Part shown: in pieces, positions 1 through 11,316 of the stretch
How the letters are laid out: every line of letters starts with the position of its first letter
Numbering within the stretch: position 1 is the first letter of the stretch
Assembly: GCA_013399875.1 (NCBI GenBank)
Contig: VXAZ01010787.1
Location: 523,491 to 587,490 of the forward strand
Origin: Gymnorhina tibicen
Taxonomy: Eukaryota > Chordata > Aves > Passeriformes > Artamidae
Length of the DNA stretch: 64,000 nt
Direction of reading: 5' to 3'
Translations under genes and position numbers: made by a program
Notes under the pieces: generated by a model
Databases searched by the model: none
Seen by the model: only the letters and a program-made list of their open reading frames with translations
What the model was told of the DNA's origin: nothing

Positions 1-1516
1 CAACAGAATAAAGTCAATTGCATATAAATGTAAGCAAAAATAACGTGTAAGTTATAAACAAAAATAAAATTTTTTCAAGCTGTTTCTATGTATGATCCAT
101 TTGATTTCTTGTACTCAATCAGAACCAGAAATATCTAAATTTGCCTTTTATTGGGACTGATTCTTGCTTATGTACAGGAATACATACACCTACAGACCCA
201 GCCTCAGTGTGCAGGTTTCAGCACAGAAGCAACCCGAGGATGGCTTTCCAGCCTCTGGAATTTAAATGCCTCTCTCTGTGGAGACTCAGAACAAGATGAG
301 AACTCTAACTGAAGATTAAAGTGGAGCACAAGCCTTGCACACGGAGACATCACTTATTCACGAGCACTTACATATGTGATGCTCTAAGTCGGCAAAGCGA
401 GTGCATTTTACTGCACCAGCCCTACGTCACTAGAGCTTCATTTCTCTTATTTCTTAAGAGCCAGACACTGAATCCCACTTTTTAAAGAGGTAATTTGCAT
501 ACAGTCTAATTGTCCTCTTTAAATAGTAAACCTTTTATAGGGTAATACTGACTAATACTGCCCATTTTAAGGGACTGTTCTTCCAATGTGGAAGCAGCGA
601 TTTACACAAACAGCAGTCACTGTCTTTTATTTAACACAAGAGCAAATATGCTTTCTAGAGAAAAGCAACAAGAAATAGTATGTAAAGTTCTACTTGGAGG
701 CTGCAGTAAAGCTGACAGTACAGTTGAAAAGACTTACCAGTACATAAGAGATTCAAAGTTGCCAGCAATTAATTCTAACAGCAGCTGAGCATATTACGGG
801 GTCTTGGTCAAATCCTAAGAGTTTTGAAAAAATTTAACTTAATCTTTGCCTTCCACTGAGAGCTGGCCAGGGTCCAGACCATCATTGTATGGGGAGAATA
901 TAAAATCCCCTCACGCTATTTTCTGTAACTTATTAAGCATACGCTAGACACCTATGGGAAAAAAAAAAGGGAAAAAACCTACTGAGCACATTTTGTTTCT
1001 TCATGGAAGGAGCACCTATTCTTCTTGTCACCCCATTTTTTCAGCTGGTTTAGCTCCCCCTTGTCTTAGTCATTCTCTTAAGTACTGGCAAACTAAAGAT
1101 GTCAAACATCACTTTAATTTTGTCATGCTAGCGTATTTGCAACTATGCTCCTGTCACTTTTGAATTCTAGCTTTCAATCAGAAACACTTCAGATTACTTC
1201 CCAGCCGCATAATTTTACAGGCTCAGTAAAAAGCCTAATTCCACACCAAAATGATAATACACAGCGTTTCTCAGAGAATTATCATTTTTACCTGGCTTCA
1301 GCAGCAAATGTAGAGACTCACATATCTTGTGTTCAAGAAGATTATGTTATGAAGGCATTAATCCGAGTGATGGCTCACAATATTTCTGTTTTAACTTGTA
1401 AGTAGAACTTGAGCGACTCCATCAGCCCCCTTCTTTTAGTGCACTGAAATGGGAAGAGCTACAGAGATTCTTTCACTGGCCACACAACAGCTAGAAATGA
1501 TTGCTGACCTTTACCA
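1..1516. other. Unique AT-rich noncoding DNA
   Basis: No repeat family or gene is recognised here. Short open frames of 66 to 86 codons occur at 588-788, 954-1163 and 1145-1405. Their translations show no domain, repeat or signal peptide, and the second begins in an A-rich run. I treat them as chance frames. No CpG-rich promoter-like segment is visible. Confidence 0.6.
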
Positions 1517-1660
1517 TACAATCACAGAATATTCTGAGTTGGAAGGGACCTTAAAGAACATCCAGTTCCAACCCCACTGCTGTGGGCAGGGACACATTCC
1601 ACTAGACCAGCTTGATCAAAGCCCAAAACAACCTGGCCTTGAACATTTCATGGGATGAGA
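1517..1660 (-). mobile_element. CR1 LINE, 3'-end fragment
   Basis: The + strand carries the reverse complement of a CR1 3' end. It opens with an 'atcacagaat' tail motif, followed by the typical 'gttggaagggacctt' block, then 'ccagttccaacccc' and 'ctagaccagcttg', and ends near 'gaacatttcatggg'. The element is therefore on the minus strand and is severely 5'-truncated, keeping only the 3' UTR and the last part of ORF2. A 69-codon + strand frame across it (1449-1658) is antisense to the element and is not a gene. CR1 copies in birds are usually truncated in this way. The 5' boundary is approximate. Confidence 0.9.
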
Positions 1661-2494
1661 TATTCCTTAGTTTAATATATTACAAAAATGTCTTCATCTC
1701 AATGTCTTTAGCTCAAAAGAATATAGAAATGTCTTTGTCTTAACATCTTTAAGGTTGTGTGATCATCTGATGATGAAAGAAAGGAAAGTAATGATCTCCA
1801 GTGTACCCAGACACACTGCTTCCCACTTGGTGCTCCTTTCCATTTGTTCTCTAAATCCATCACTGCCTTTCTTCCTCACAGGCTGGCTGTATAACTGTCT
1901 GCTCAGGAGCCTTTACGGCCATCAAGCACTGCTATTTGAATCACTTCACTTTCCTCGAAAAGAACTTCATGCCTTGCTCCTCAAAACCCAAACAGACTTT
2001 TAACATAAAATAACAGTTCTCACTAAGAGAAATGAAAAGGAGTTTTGTGGATAAACAAGACATTGTATATTTTATTCCAAGCATTAATGTTCCTTCCTAA
2101 TTCCTTCTAGAACACACATGGAATAATCATTTATATGAGAAAGTGGTTCTGTTGTTGTTTTTGTTGGGGTTTTTAGCTTTGTTGGTTTTGGGGTTTTCTT
2201 TTCATGAAATACCTTTCTGGATATGAAGAAGAGGATGAGTTTTCCTATTGTCTTTCTGTATAAGGTGTTAATTGCTTGCAAATTTTGGTGTCTCCATACT
2301 GTTAAAAGCAGCAGGTGTTGAGTGTCCTTTCTAGTAGACCTAGCATCCTTGATTTACTCAATCTCACCTTTTAGACACTTTGAGTCATTTCTTTCTCTTC
2401 CACTATTCTATAGGCTCTGTTCAGTTAACTTGGATCATTCCAGTTCTTCAAAGGGGAGCACAGTGAAATCACAGATGCAGGACAGGACCCAGGA
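1661..2494. other. Unique noncoding DNA with a G/T-rich patch
   Basis: No gene is recognised. Positions about 2150-2205 form a G/T-rich low-complexity patch built from ttgttg and ggtttt words. The minus-strand frame of 65 codons (2084-2281) owes its KTPKPTKLKTPTKTTT composition to this patch. The + frame at 1755-2003 has no recognisable domain. Confidence 0.55.
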
Positions 2495-2625
2495 TACCCT
2501 GGGCTGGGAGGAAGCTTGGGAGGTCTCCAGTCCCACCTGCTACCTAAAGCACTATATCAAGATTGGATAACACTGTGTGTCCACTCAGGTTCTCTAAACC
2601 TCTGAGCACCCCTGGGTAAAACTGA
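2495..2625 (-). mobile_element. Probable degraded CR1 LINE 3' fragment
   Basis: The + strand shows a diverged block running from 'ctgggaggaagcttgggaggtctccagtcccacctgct' (quoted in part) through 'tgtccactcaggttctc'. It follows the order of the minus-strand CR1 3' region: a ggacct-type block, then ccagtcc-acctgct, then the gtccag-caggttttg-type block. The tail repeat is not preserved. It is either an older CR1 subfamily copy or a chance resemblance. A repeat-library search would settle it. Confidence 0.4.
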
Positions 2626-4135
2626 TGAGGCCCAGTGAGTTTGCCAGCACCTGGCTCAAATTTCTGGTAACTTGTTTCTAATTACAGATTTAGACTTTTC
2701 TCCTCATAATCAACAGTAACTGCACTAACTAGGTACATTTTTAGTGGGAACTGAAAACTAAATAATCAACTCCCCTTGGCATTGCTTTCTGATAACTTTC
2801 TCAACTACGGGACCAACATTTTCTTTCACTTTCTTCTAATAGCAATAGAGAGTGCTTGCTGTTAATCCTGGTATCTTTAGGGATCTTCAGTTTCTGTATG
2901 CCTTTATTTTTCTTATTCAAATGGAGGTTGCAGATTTTATATTTTCTTTGTGCCCATTCATCTAAATGTAAGCTAAAAAAACCAAAATGCATTTATTTTT
3001 TCCATATAGTCTCTATTTTCCAGAACTGTAGCTATCTGCAGAACTGTAGATGAAAGGATTTATCAAGTAAGCATACAGCAAAAATCTAAGAGAAATGTTT
3101 GATATATATCAAAAAATAAAAATCAGTTTTCTCCTTCTTGCTCTTGCTCCGACTGCAAAATGGAATACACATTAATGTGTTACAATCTAATTTATTTTCT
3201 TTTTAAATTATAATCAGGTTCCAGGGTTAGTTTTTCATCGTATATATTTGAAAAAGAAAGTAATTCACGACTCCAATTTCCCTTTATCTTATTATATTGA
3301 TAATGGAGAGATGGGGCTGCTGAAGCGTTACAAAGTCATTTTCTGTTATTTTGCTGACGTTATTGTTGTTTTATTATTAAATGATTTCTTCTACTGGGTT
3401 TTCTTAAATATGATGATTCATATCCTTAATACATTAAAGAATCACTGTATAGAAATATCTGACCAGAGCCATAGGACTGAATTACATGTGAATAGATGAA
3501 GACACAGCTTAAGTACACAGAAGAGACTCAATGCACAGCATAAGTATAAAGAAAATTTTAAAAATAATAGTCTTAAGCATATTAGAGATCTCCGGTCTTA
3601 TTCTCCTAAGCTATAGTGATTCTAGGTCATACTAAAATTGCAAAACAGTAATAAAAAAATGCTTTGTTATACTTAGATGGAAACATCAATATTTTAGAAA
3701 TATCTAAAATGTAAACTATTTAAGGTTTTGCAATATTGGTAAAAAAAAAGACCAAAATCTAATTGAGACCACTTTACAGGTTGCAAAAGAAATATCTGTC
3801 CAAATCGTTTTCCATTTCTCTCCTTTTTTTTCAGTTAAAGGACTTTTTATTTTTTGAAACCAGCAGGCAAGCCACTTCTCATCAGACAGAAATGCATTTG
3901 AAGATTATGTTTTTGGCCATGTAATACCAACAACAGCATTAAATATGGAGAGCTTTATTAGTGTTATTACTAAAGAGCAAAGGACTTGGATGGAGATAAT
4001 GAAGAGGGCATAACCAGCCATTGTGGGAAATAAAACTATTACTGCCTCCCACTGAAATGCAAACAGGGCTGGACCACTGAGAGAAGGGAAGATTGGAAGT
4101 TCCACCAGACTATGCGATCAGGCTGAACCCCTGCA
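2626..4135. other. Unique AT-rich noncoding DNA
   Basis: No gene or repeat family is recognised. Frames of 60 to 83 codons (2801-2992 minus, 2856-3053 plus, 3248-3499 plus, 3905-4105 minus) are rich in Phe, Leu, Ile and Lys, as chance translations of AT-rich DNA are, and none has a recognisable domain. Confidence 0.55.
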
Positions 4136-4560
4136 GTTCATAGAATCATAGAATCACAGACAGGTTTGGGTTGGAAGGAACCTTAAAGACCACTTAGTTC
4201 CAGCTTCCCTGTCATGGACAGGGACAGCTTCCACTAGAACAGTTTGCTCAGAGCTCCATCCAGCCTGGCTTTAAACGCTTTCACAGATGGGGCAACCACA
4301 ACTTCTCTGGGCAAGTGCCTCACCATTCTCCCAGTACAGGTCAGTAGTTCCCAGGGTCCTCCTTTCCACCCTCCTTTCCTAAGTATGGGTACAATGTTTC
4401 CTCTTTTCCAGTCACCTGCGACTTCACCTGACTGCCATGACTTCTCAAATACCATAGAGAGTGGCTTGGCAACTACATTTGCCAATTCCCACAAGACTCT
4501 GCAATGCATCTCACCAGGTCCCATCGATCTACGTTCTTCTTCCCCTTTACAGTACTGAAC
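4136..4560 (-). mobile_element. CR1 LINE with internal deletion
   Basis: The + strand starts with the reverse-complemented tail 'tcatagaatcatagaatcac', then the 'gggttggaaggaacctt' block and the CR1 3' UTR. Reading the minus strand, the segment from about 4525 down to 4340 encodes the start of the LINE reverse-transcriptase region, with residues resembling [18 protein letters not shown] and then [15 protein letters not shown]. After about 4335 it jumps directly to the ORF2 C-terminus (LPREVV, then [10 protein letters not shown]). Most of the reverse-transcriptase domain is missing. The copy is dead: it is 5'-truncated and internally deleted, and reading frame shifts near the junction. CR1 copies spread by target-primed reverse transcription, and internal loss may reflect template jumping or later deletion. 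Confidence 0.92.
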
Positions 4561-4614
4561 ACACAAATCAAGAGGATGGAAGAAGAAATTGACAGGCACC
4601 AGTGTTCTGTGCAA
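4234..4614 (-). pseudogene. CR1 ORF2 remnant (chimeric reverse transcriptase/C-terminus)
   Basis: This is an open frame of 126 codons on the minus strand. Residues 1-29 lie outside recognisable CR1. Residues about 30-83 match the early reverse-transcriptase region of CR1 ORF2 (residues such as [11 protein letters not shown] and NIVPILRKG). Residues about 84-95 appear to be out of the ORF2 frame, because the +1 frame there reads EDPGNY followed by a stop. Residues 96-126 match the ORF2 C-terminus. The catalytic YADD-containing core of the reverse transcriptase is absent, so it cannot encode an active enzyme. The first Met is arbitrary, and no promoter is visible. It is not a host gene. Confidence 0.8.
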
Positions 4615-5717
4615 ATATTTTTTGAAGTATATGTGAACGTCCTGGGTTCTTTACCAAAGCATATTGCAATGTGGAGTAGGAAATTAGCTATTTGAGGGTA
4701 AATCTTCCATTGTAACTCTTTTTTAAGTTAATATTTTTCAGCATTTATTTTGCAAGTTTGTATACAGTAAGTTTTAAACTGCATAGTGGTTGGTCAGACA
4801 AGAGATGCAGAAGAATTTCAGTTCCTTTGAGACAAATCTCTCTCCTAAGGGCCCTCTTCCTCTACATAAGTTTGTGTGATTGTAACAAAAAGGATCTGCA
4901 AAAATAAGAAGAAACAGTATTTTATAACTGTGGGACTTGTGGCTCATCATTTCTGGAAACCTGGACTTGTTAATAAGCCATTTTTATGGCTGAAATCAAA
5001 AGGGTAACTAAATGATGTGTATAGAAAACCATGTGAAAAAGTCTGATACTGCAAATGTCTAATCACATGGTTTCAGCAGGAGGTTAGGAATGTAAATAGG
5101 AGTTAAGAACCCCTGCTGAACCTGGAGCATGGTTAATTTTATATATTTGAGCAATATTTAAATCGATGGGAATTCAATAAAACATTAAGTAATCTTATAT
5201 TTAAAAGAATAAAGCTGAGATTATTCTTCTCGGTTATGTGCAGTTACTTACATATCATTTGATATCCTTTTATTTTCATATCATTTAAATTCACATTTCA
5301 GTTTTCCTTATGGTTTGCTGAACTGCCTAAGTGTTTGGTTTATTGACATTTTGTGAATAATGAGGTCCACTAGTACATTCTTGTAACTCATAAAATACCA
5401 GCAAGCTCCACATTTATTCAGCAAAATATATCCTTTGGATTCTGAGTTGCTAAATGAAAGAAATTTGATCCTAATGATTTTTGAAAATAATGAGATCACT
5501 CAGTAGTATTACTTAATTCTACTAAGTATTTGTTTGACATGTCACACTATTATTTTTTATAGTGGTATAAATACATGTTATTTAACTATTCACTTATAAT
5601 GGTATGGTCATAATACATATAAATAGTTCCCATATCAAAATGCATATTTTTATTAACATATTTTGTCACTCACTTTTTAATGAATAAAACATTGTTGCTG
5701 TGTTTGTCTATTTTATA

Positions 5718-5760
5718 TTCACATATACTAATATTATATTATATTTTCACATATACTAAT
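5718..5760. repeat. Direct repeat, 15 bp, two copies 28 bp apart
   Basis: The 15-mer ttcacatatactaat occurs exactly at 5718-5732 and 5746-5760, separated by an AT-only spacer. It is a small local duplication in AT-rich DNA and carries no known function. Confidence 0.85.
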
Positions 5761-6218
5761 TACAGTCATATATGAACAAATGCAGAAAAACTCCATCTTA
5801 TTACGAGAAAGGAGAAAAAGCCTCACTGTTTTCATCCTAGTCAGGCTAAGTAGGGGTGTCGAGGGTTCTGAATCCTGAACAGGAAATCAAGGCTTCAGGT
5901 AAATTCAGGTTTCAAAGCCTGAAGTCAGCTACCTCTAGGCCAGTATAATCTCTGGGTGATATTTTTGGTAATTAATCTCTGGTAACTAAGAAATGTACCA
6001 AGCATGTTATATATATGAAAAGCAAAAGCATCGTCACAGTTACTTTAATTTGAGAAGGTTGGATAGAAATAAAGTTCTTCCAGCTTAAGGCTGCCGCAGA
6101 CCTCTAGTTTGAAGAGTACTACAGACTGAATCATTGATATTGAGAGCCTCTTCAAACCACCACTGAAACTGAAAAAAAGTCTGATCTGTTTGCCATTGGT
6201 GAGTGATGTTTTTCATGG

Positions 6219-6232
6219 GTGTGTGTGTGTGT
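6219..6232. repeat. (GT)n microsatellite
   Basis: About seven uninterrupted GT units. Confidence 0.9.
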
Positions 6233-9200
6233 TTACCCTCAATTTTGCTTTCTTATTTTCTGTACAAAACTTTGACACACAACAAGCCAGGCTGTTTCAA
6301 AACCACTGCATCTGTGAACAATGGAAACAATAAAGGAAATGAGATTGCCCAGTTGTAGCATGACATATTAAATTCTCTTTTAACTTACAGCTTGCAATTT
6401 TACACTTGTAAAAAAATGCAAGTCTATATTCTCATATGGAAAGATACAATGGGCATGCAGATTGTGACTATCCTATTTCAGATGTGAGGTTTCTTACAGC
6501 AGAATATGTTTCTTTAGTAGTCTATAAAACTTTTACAAGATTTAGTCTAGGCAGACGTAGTTGTCTACAGTTATTCTTTTTTGCCCAAATCATGCTCTTA
6601 GTCAATCAAAAAATAACTATGTTTTCTATCACTTTGAAGCTTTCAAAATCTTACACTGAATCTTATGGTACAGAAACATACCAAGGAAGGTACACTGTTT
6701 TTCCAAGGAAGAAAATTTACATTTATAATTATACGTTTTGACTACTTTTGCCTCTAAAATGTCATAGATAAGTGAGAAATGACATTTTAGTCTATTCCAA
6801 AACATTCATGATTTAAGGCACAAGAAGGCTACTACTGATGTTTCAGCTTGTCCTATACAACTATGAAGTGGACAATCTGTAACAGCTGTGGTATTAGAAT
6901 AGTACATACATCTGCATTTGAACTCAACCATAAAGCATGTAATAACTTCCCTAACAGTTAATTAAGACAGTATCATTACAACCTACTAACTTTTGGTATA
7001 CCTAACAGCGTTAAAACAAGAATGTTATCAAGGCTGCCTCAGAGACTTCTTTTTATAGCCTTTAGGTAGAAAATAATAGCAGATTGGTGTGGTTTTAAGC
7101 ATTGATTTTCAACCCCACATATCGAGGAGGTGCTACCCATAGGAGGTCTACAGTGTTAGCAGTCTCAGAATGGTTGAAGCAATGATCTGATTTTTATTTA
7201 GTGCAATAATTCTTTATGTGTCTTAGGCAGTGCTATCCTTTCAGTTGCAACACAGCTTTAACTCTGATCTGACAGTTTTAATCTTTCAGCCAAAAACTTC
7301 AGCACTGCATCATCCAGGCATAACTTCAAATGTCACAGCCATTTAAGGGCCAAAAAGGTATTGTCATCCCCACTGATTTTATTGACCTTTGTAAAGAAAT
7401 TTGGGACAGACTGAGTAAAAAGCCAGTAATTCTAATCCGTAATTATTCTCAGGTATCAAAAAAAACTACTTAACTCTAGTAAAGAGGCTCTTTACTATTA
7501 AAAAAGCTCTTAGCCATCAAAACTAAATCGGTAATACATGGGAAAGAACTGATTTAACAGAAGTCAGCCCCGAAGCTCATTAATAATTGCTGCCTCCAAA
7601 TTTATCTATAAACATTAAGGCCAGTAAAATGCCACTGTACAAACAGTAACAGAGAAAGTAAGCAAGAAGAGTATCAAAAGGAAGTTCACATAATAGGAAT
7701 ATCTTTTCAAAACTGTTAGTTGAGTTTCCAATATTACCACTTTCAATGGTGAGTCATAACATCAAATGCAGTAAAATGTATATATGACAGAAAAATTAAT
7801 ATCATTTCAGGCCAATTGAATACATCAACTTAGTTATCCAATAACAAACTACAAATAACATTTCTCAAAATCATCAACTTTCATAACTTTGAGTCAGATT
7901 ACCAGTGCACTACTTTTCACCTGATCTCGTTTTTTCTCTTACAATTACTGTTAATCTTAGAGACGTGGGTTTTTTCATTTTTTTGGTTCAGGATATTGTA
8001 TTTTTGAAGCAAGGAAGAGCGACACGATATGGAATCTTGCCAGTGTTCGATTAACAATAAAAATGTTAAGAGTATTGGACTGTAATATAATGATAAGATT
8101 AAACTGTGAAACAGGTTTGATTATAAAACACCTCATCTGAAAAAAAGGTAATCCTGATGTAAAATGTTATATATTACGGCTGAGAAGAAATAATAAACCA
8201 ACTTATGCATATACTAAAAGTTAAAATATTCAATTATATTTTAAAAGACATTCTTATCAGTGAAACACACTTGCTCTACCAAAATAAAAGTTGCATAATT
8301 GGAAATGAAAAAGTTATAGCTGTGTCCTTCAACTTTTTCCAAGGTGCCTGTTGATTTTTTTCTGGAAGAACACTTATCTTGTTTCAGGGGGAGGAAAAAG
8401 AAAACAACTTTTATTTCATTCAGTTATTTTCCTCTTAGCTACACCATCCCTGTAAACATGTCCAGTGCAGATCATATTTTAGGATAAGTATTAAACTGGT
8501 AACTCATGGACCTACATGAATATTTGCTCATTCATTTTGGATATGGAAAAAATGCAGCACACAGCTTTTCTTTACACATGCTCACACTGTACTTTTTGGT
8601 TTGATTAGTCAGCCTGTTTTGAAGGTGTGAGCTTTATGCTTTTGGTAAAATGTGGTTTCAGGTATCATGGTTTATTCAGGCTTTTACAGAGACATTGCTA
8701 CCTCCTAATTCAGTGTCCAATACAAACACAACATATTAGCTTCTACAGAATGATCAAATACAGTGGCTGTTTGAATTAGATAAAATCAAAACATTAAATT
8801 TGCTGAACGGTAAAAATATTTGACAATTCATTTACTCAGATTTACGATAGGTTTTTTAAAACCCTTCTCAAACCTAGAACAAACTTTAGGACTTAATCCC
8901 ACTAATCCTGCAAAGCTAAAAAACATAAAGAATATCAAATTAGTTTTGCAGCATGTCCTGTTGGTCATGCAGGTCAGCAGATTCAGGCTGTAGAAAACAA
9001 AGTGGTAGGTTAACGGGTCAAGCTGAAAGCTGATACACATTTTACTGTGTCCCAGGATCTAACCAGGTAATTCCTCTTCAGGGGATTTGAAACAGCTGAG
9101 GATCACAGAGGCTCAGAGGCGTGACTGGTTGAATGCAATGGTAATCCCATGCTGACACTCCCTCCCTCCTGTAACTGTTTACCCTGGTATCAAATTAACA

Positions 9201-10081
9201 AATCCCTCTCATCAGTATTTTTTAATACTGTTACATTAAGAATGTCTCCTGTTTTTCTGCTCAAGGCAGAAATTCTTATTCTTTAGGCACCTAAGAACAT
9301 TGCAATGGACACAGTCATAATTCACCACCGCTAGGTTTTCTGACCCAGCTGAGCATACACAGACTTATGCAAAAAAAAGCTCATTGAAGGAAATGTGAAG
9401 TTAGGAGCTGGGAGCCAAAAGTTCAGTGCGTAGTCCTGCTACTCTTTGGATCATGAGAACAAACCACTTGCTGCTGTGAACTTACAGGCATTATTACTTC
9501 TATCAAAAGTAAGACGATTTACATCCTATCAGATGAATGGTAGGAGATACCATTATAAAAGCCACAATGTTAATGAAAATACCTAATTTTATGGTCTCTT
9601 GCTGCCATAATTTTCAGGATTTCAGAAAAATAGTTTTGTTTCTACTCTAATTCTATTTAAGATATTGTATTGGAGGTTTTCATTTAGATAATGTGTATAA
9701 CTTCATATTTGAAATTAAAATATTCATAGATTTTCTAGATCACTAGGGAAAGCAATTATATTACATGCTGCTATGTTGATCCTTCATAGATGTTTAAGCA
9801 GCACTCAGTGTTTATTTTCCATTTTGCTTTCCGTATCTAATGAGGAATTCTTTAATGGATTTCCCTGTGAAGTGCAGTAGAATACAGAGAATAATGAAAA
9901 CAGAGAAATGCGGAGGATACTCTTTATGTTGTGTCAAGTCTACTCTTCTAGACACGATATTTTACATGAAGTTACCCAGATATGGCTGCAGCTTTCTTTC
10001 TCCATGGACAATTGGCACTGTTCTAGTTCAACAGCAGTTGGTTTCTATGTAACACTCTATTGGTTCTGTTACTGTTAAGTA

Positions 10082-10126
10082 AGCAGAAGTAAAATAAGCT
10101 TTAGTAAAAGTAGCAGAAGTAAAATA
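10082..10126. repeat. Local repeat with 30-bp period
   Basis: The 15-mer agcagaagtaaaata occurs at 10082-10096 and again at 10112-10126. The intervening sequence contains a related 'agtaaaagt'. It looks like a diverged tandem duplication. Confidence 0.8.
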
Positions 10127-10451
10127 GGCTTAAAAAAGCCTCAACGTTCTTTTGAGGAGGCTGAAGAGGATGTGTATGACACTCCATTTTGCCCACACGT
10201 ATAAATGAACACAGACAGGTACTATTTGTTTAAAAAAAAAAGGACAACTAAATGTTCAGCAGACCTTGATAGTGGAAGAATGCTCTTCATATACACTTTG
10301 GTGCATAACTTCACGGTTAACTGAAAATATGCTAGTACAGCATCTTTACAGGTTATTGTTACACGGCTTGCAAAAGTCTAAAGCTATTCCAAATGTCAAC
10401 ATAAATGCTAAGAATACCTTCAGGCTAGGAAAAAGCCCACTGAGTCTGGGC

Positions 10452-10497
10452 TCATTTCATTACATTTCACTTCATTACGTTTCATTTCATTTCATCA
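10452..10497. repeat. Imperfect TTTCA/TTACA pentanucleotide tract
   Basis: The stretch is built from repeats of catttcat, tacatttcac and ttcattacgt words, with a period of about five bases. It is a degenerate microsatellite. Confidence 0.75.
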
Positions 10498-10617
10498 GAC
10501 TTCACTCAAAGCAACTAAAAATAAAAATTTAACTTTCTCATGTAAAAAAAAAAATTTCATTTTATGCACTGTCAGCTGAATTTTGTTTTATTTTCCTTAC
10601 TTGACAGTCTATGTAGA

Positions 10618-11316
10618 ACTACAGTCTTGAGGAAGAGCTGCTGAAAATCTGCCCAGTGGAAAAGGATCTGGGGCTCCTGGTTGAATGTGGCTGAACATAA
10701 GCCAGCACGTGTCCAGGTGGCCAAGAAGGCTAGTGGTATCCTGGGCCTGTATCAGGAACAGTGTGGCCAGCAGGACCAGGGTAGTGACCATCCTTCTGTA
10801 TTTAGCACTGGGGAGGCCACACCAGTTTTGGGTTTCTCACTAGAAAAGGACATTGAAGTGCAGGAACGTGTCCAGAGACGGGGAATGGAGCTCATAAAGG
10901 GTCTCAAGCACAAGTCTGATGAGGAGGGGCTGAAGGAGCTGGAGCTGTTTAGCCTGGAAAAAAGAAGGCTCAGGGAAGACTTCATCACTCTCAACAACTC
11001 CCTGAAAGGAGGATGTATCCTGGTGGGGGTACGGCTCTTCTCCCAGGCAACAAGTGAGAGAATGAAAGAAAAGTACCTCAAGTTGCAACAGGGAAAGTTT
11101 AGATTGGATGTTAAGAAAAATTTCTTCACCAAAAGACTTGTCAGGTATTGGAACAGGCTGTCCTGGGAAGTGGTTGAGTCAGCACCCCTGGAGGTATTTA
11201 AAAGGAGTGTAGATGTGGCACTCAGAGACATCGTTTAGTGGTGACTCGGCAGTGTTGGGTTAATGGTTGGACTCGATTATCTTACAGATCTTATCCAACC
11301 TAAATGATTCTATGGT
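10618..11316 (+). mobile_element. CR1 LINE, best-preserved copy in the window
   Basis: This + strand CR1 fragment begins near 'ctgctgaaaatctgcccagtg' (first 20 bases are typical of an ORF2 segment encoding a KDLG-LLV-type motif). It continues through the segment 'gtggccaagaaggc' and the C-terminal ORF2 region, and ends in a short 3' UTR with the CR1 terminal motif 'atgattctatgg'. About 620 bases are coding-derived and about 78 bases are 3' UTR. It is 5'-truncated, so the endonuclease and most of the reverse transcriptase are missing. Compared with the ORF2 pattern seen in other copies here, an extra base near 10742 and a small deletion near 10830 shift and then restore the frame. Confidence 0.95.
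10681..11238 (+). pseudogene. CR1 ORF2 C-terminal remnant, 185 codons open
   Basis: This is the longest open frame in the window. Residues about 56-185 are in the ORF2 frame, with recognisable C-terminal elements: DIEVQERVQRR, LFSLEKRRLRED, a GG-containing block near residue 110, RLDVKKNFF and WNRL followed by EVVES. The frame ends in TAG at 11236-11238, just before the 3' UTR. Residues 1-55 are out of the element's own frame (residues 20-50 look scrambled), so the frame is a fusion of two phases. No catalytic reverse-transcriptase motif is present. The antisense strand also has a 159-codon frame (10752-11231), which is a shadow. It is not a host gene and is very unlikely to be functional, but the absence of stops over about 130 in-frame codons suggests a relatively young insertion. 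Confidence 0.85.

Larger units (their letters stand above)
4561..10604. other. Long unique AT-rich noncoding stretch
   Basis: About 6 kb without a recognisable gene or interspersed repeat. It holds a short GT run (6219-6232), a spaced direct repeat (5718-5760), a 30-bp-period repeat (10082-10126) and a pentanucleotide-like tract (10452-10497). The longest frame, 101 codons at 6436-6741, shows no domain and ends in AT-rich sequence. Frames at 8828-9040 (minus), 9840-10052 and 10266-10532 are similar chance frames; the last gets its HYISLHYVSFHF stretch from the TTTCA-type tract. Confidence 0.55.

Noticed and set aside
10752..11231. 159-codon minus-strand frame
   Set aside because: It is a shadow of the CR1 ORF2 remnant on the opposite strand.
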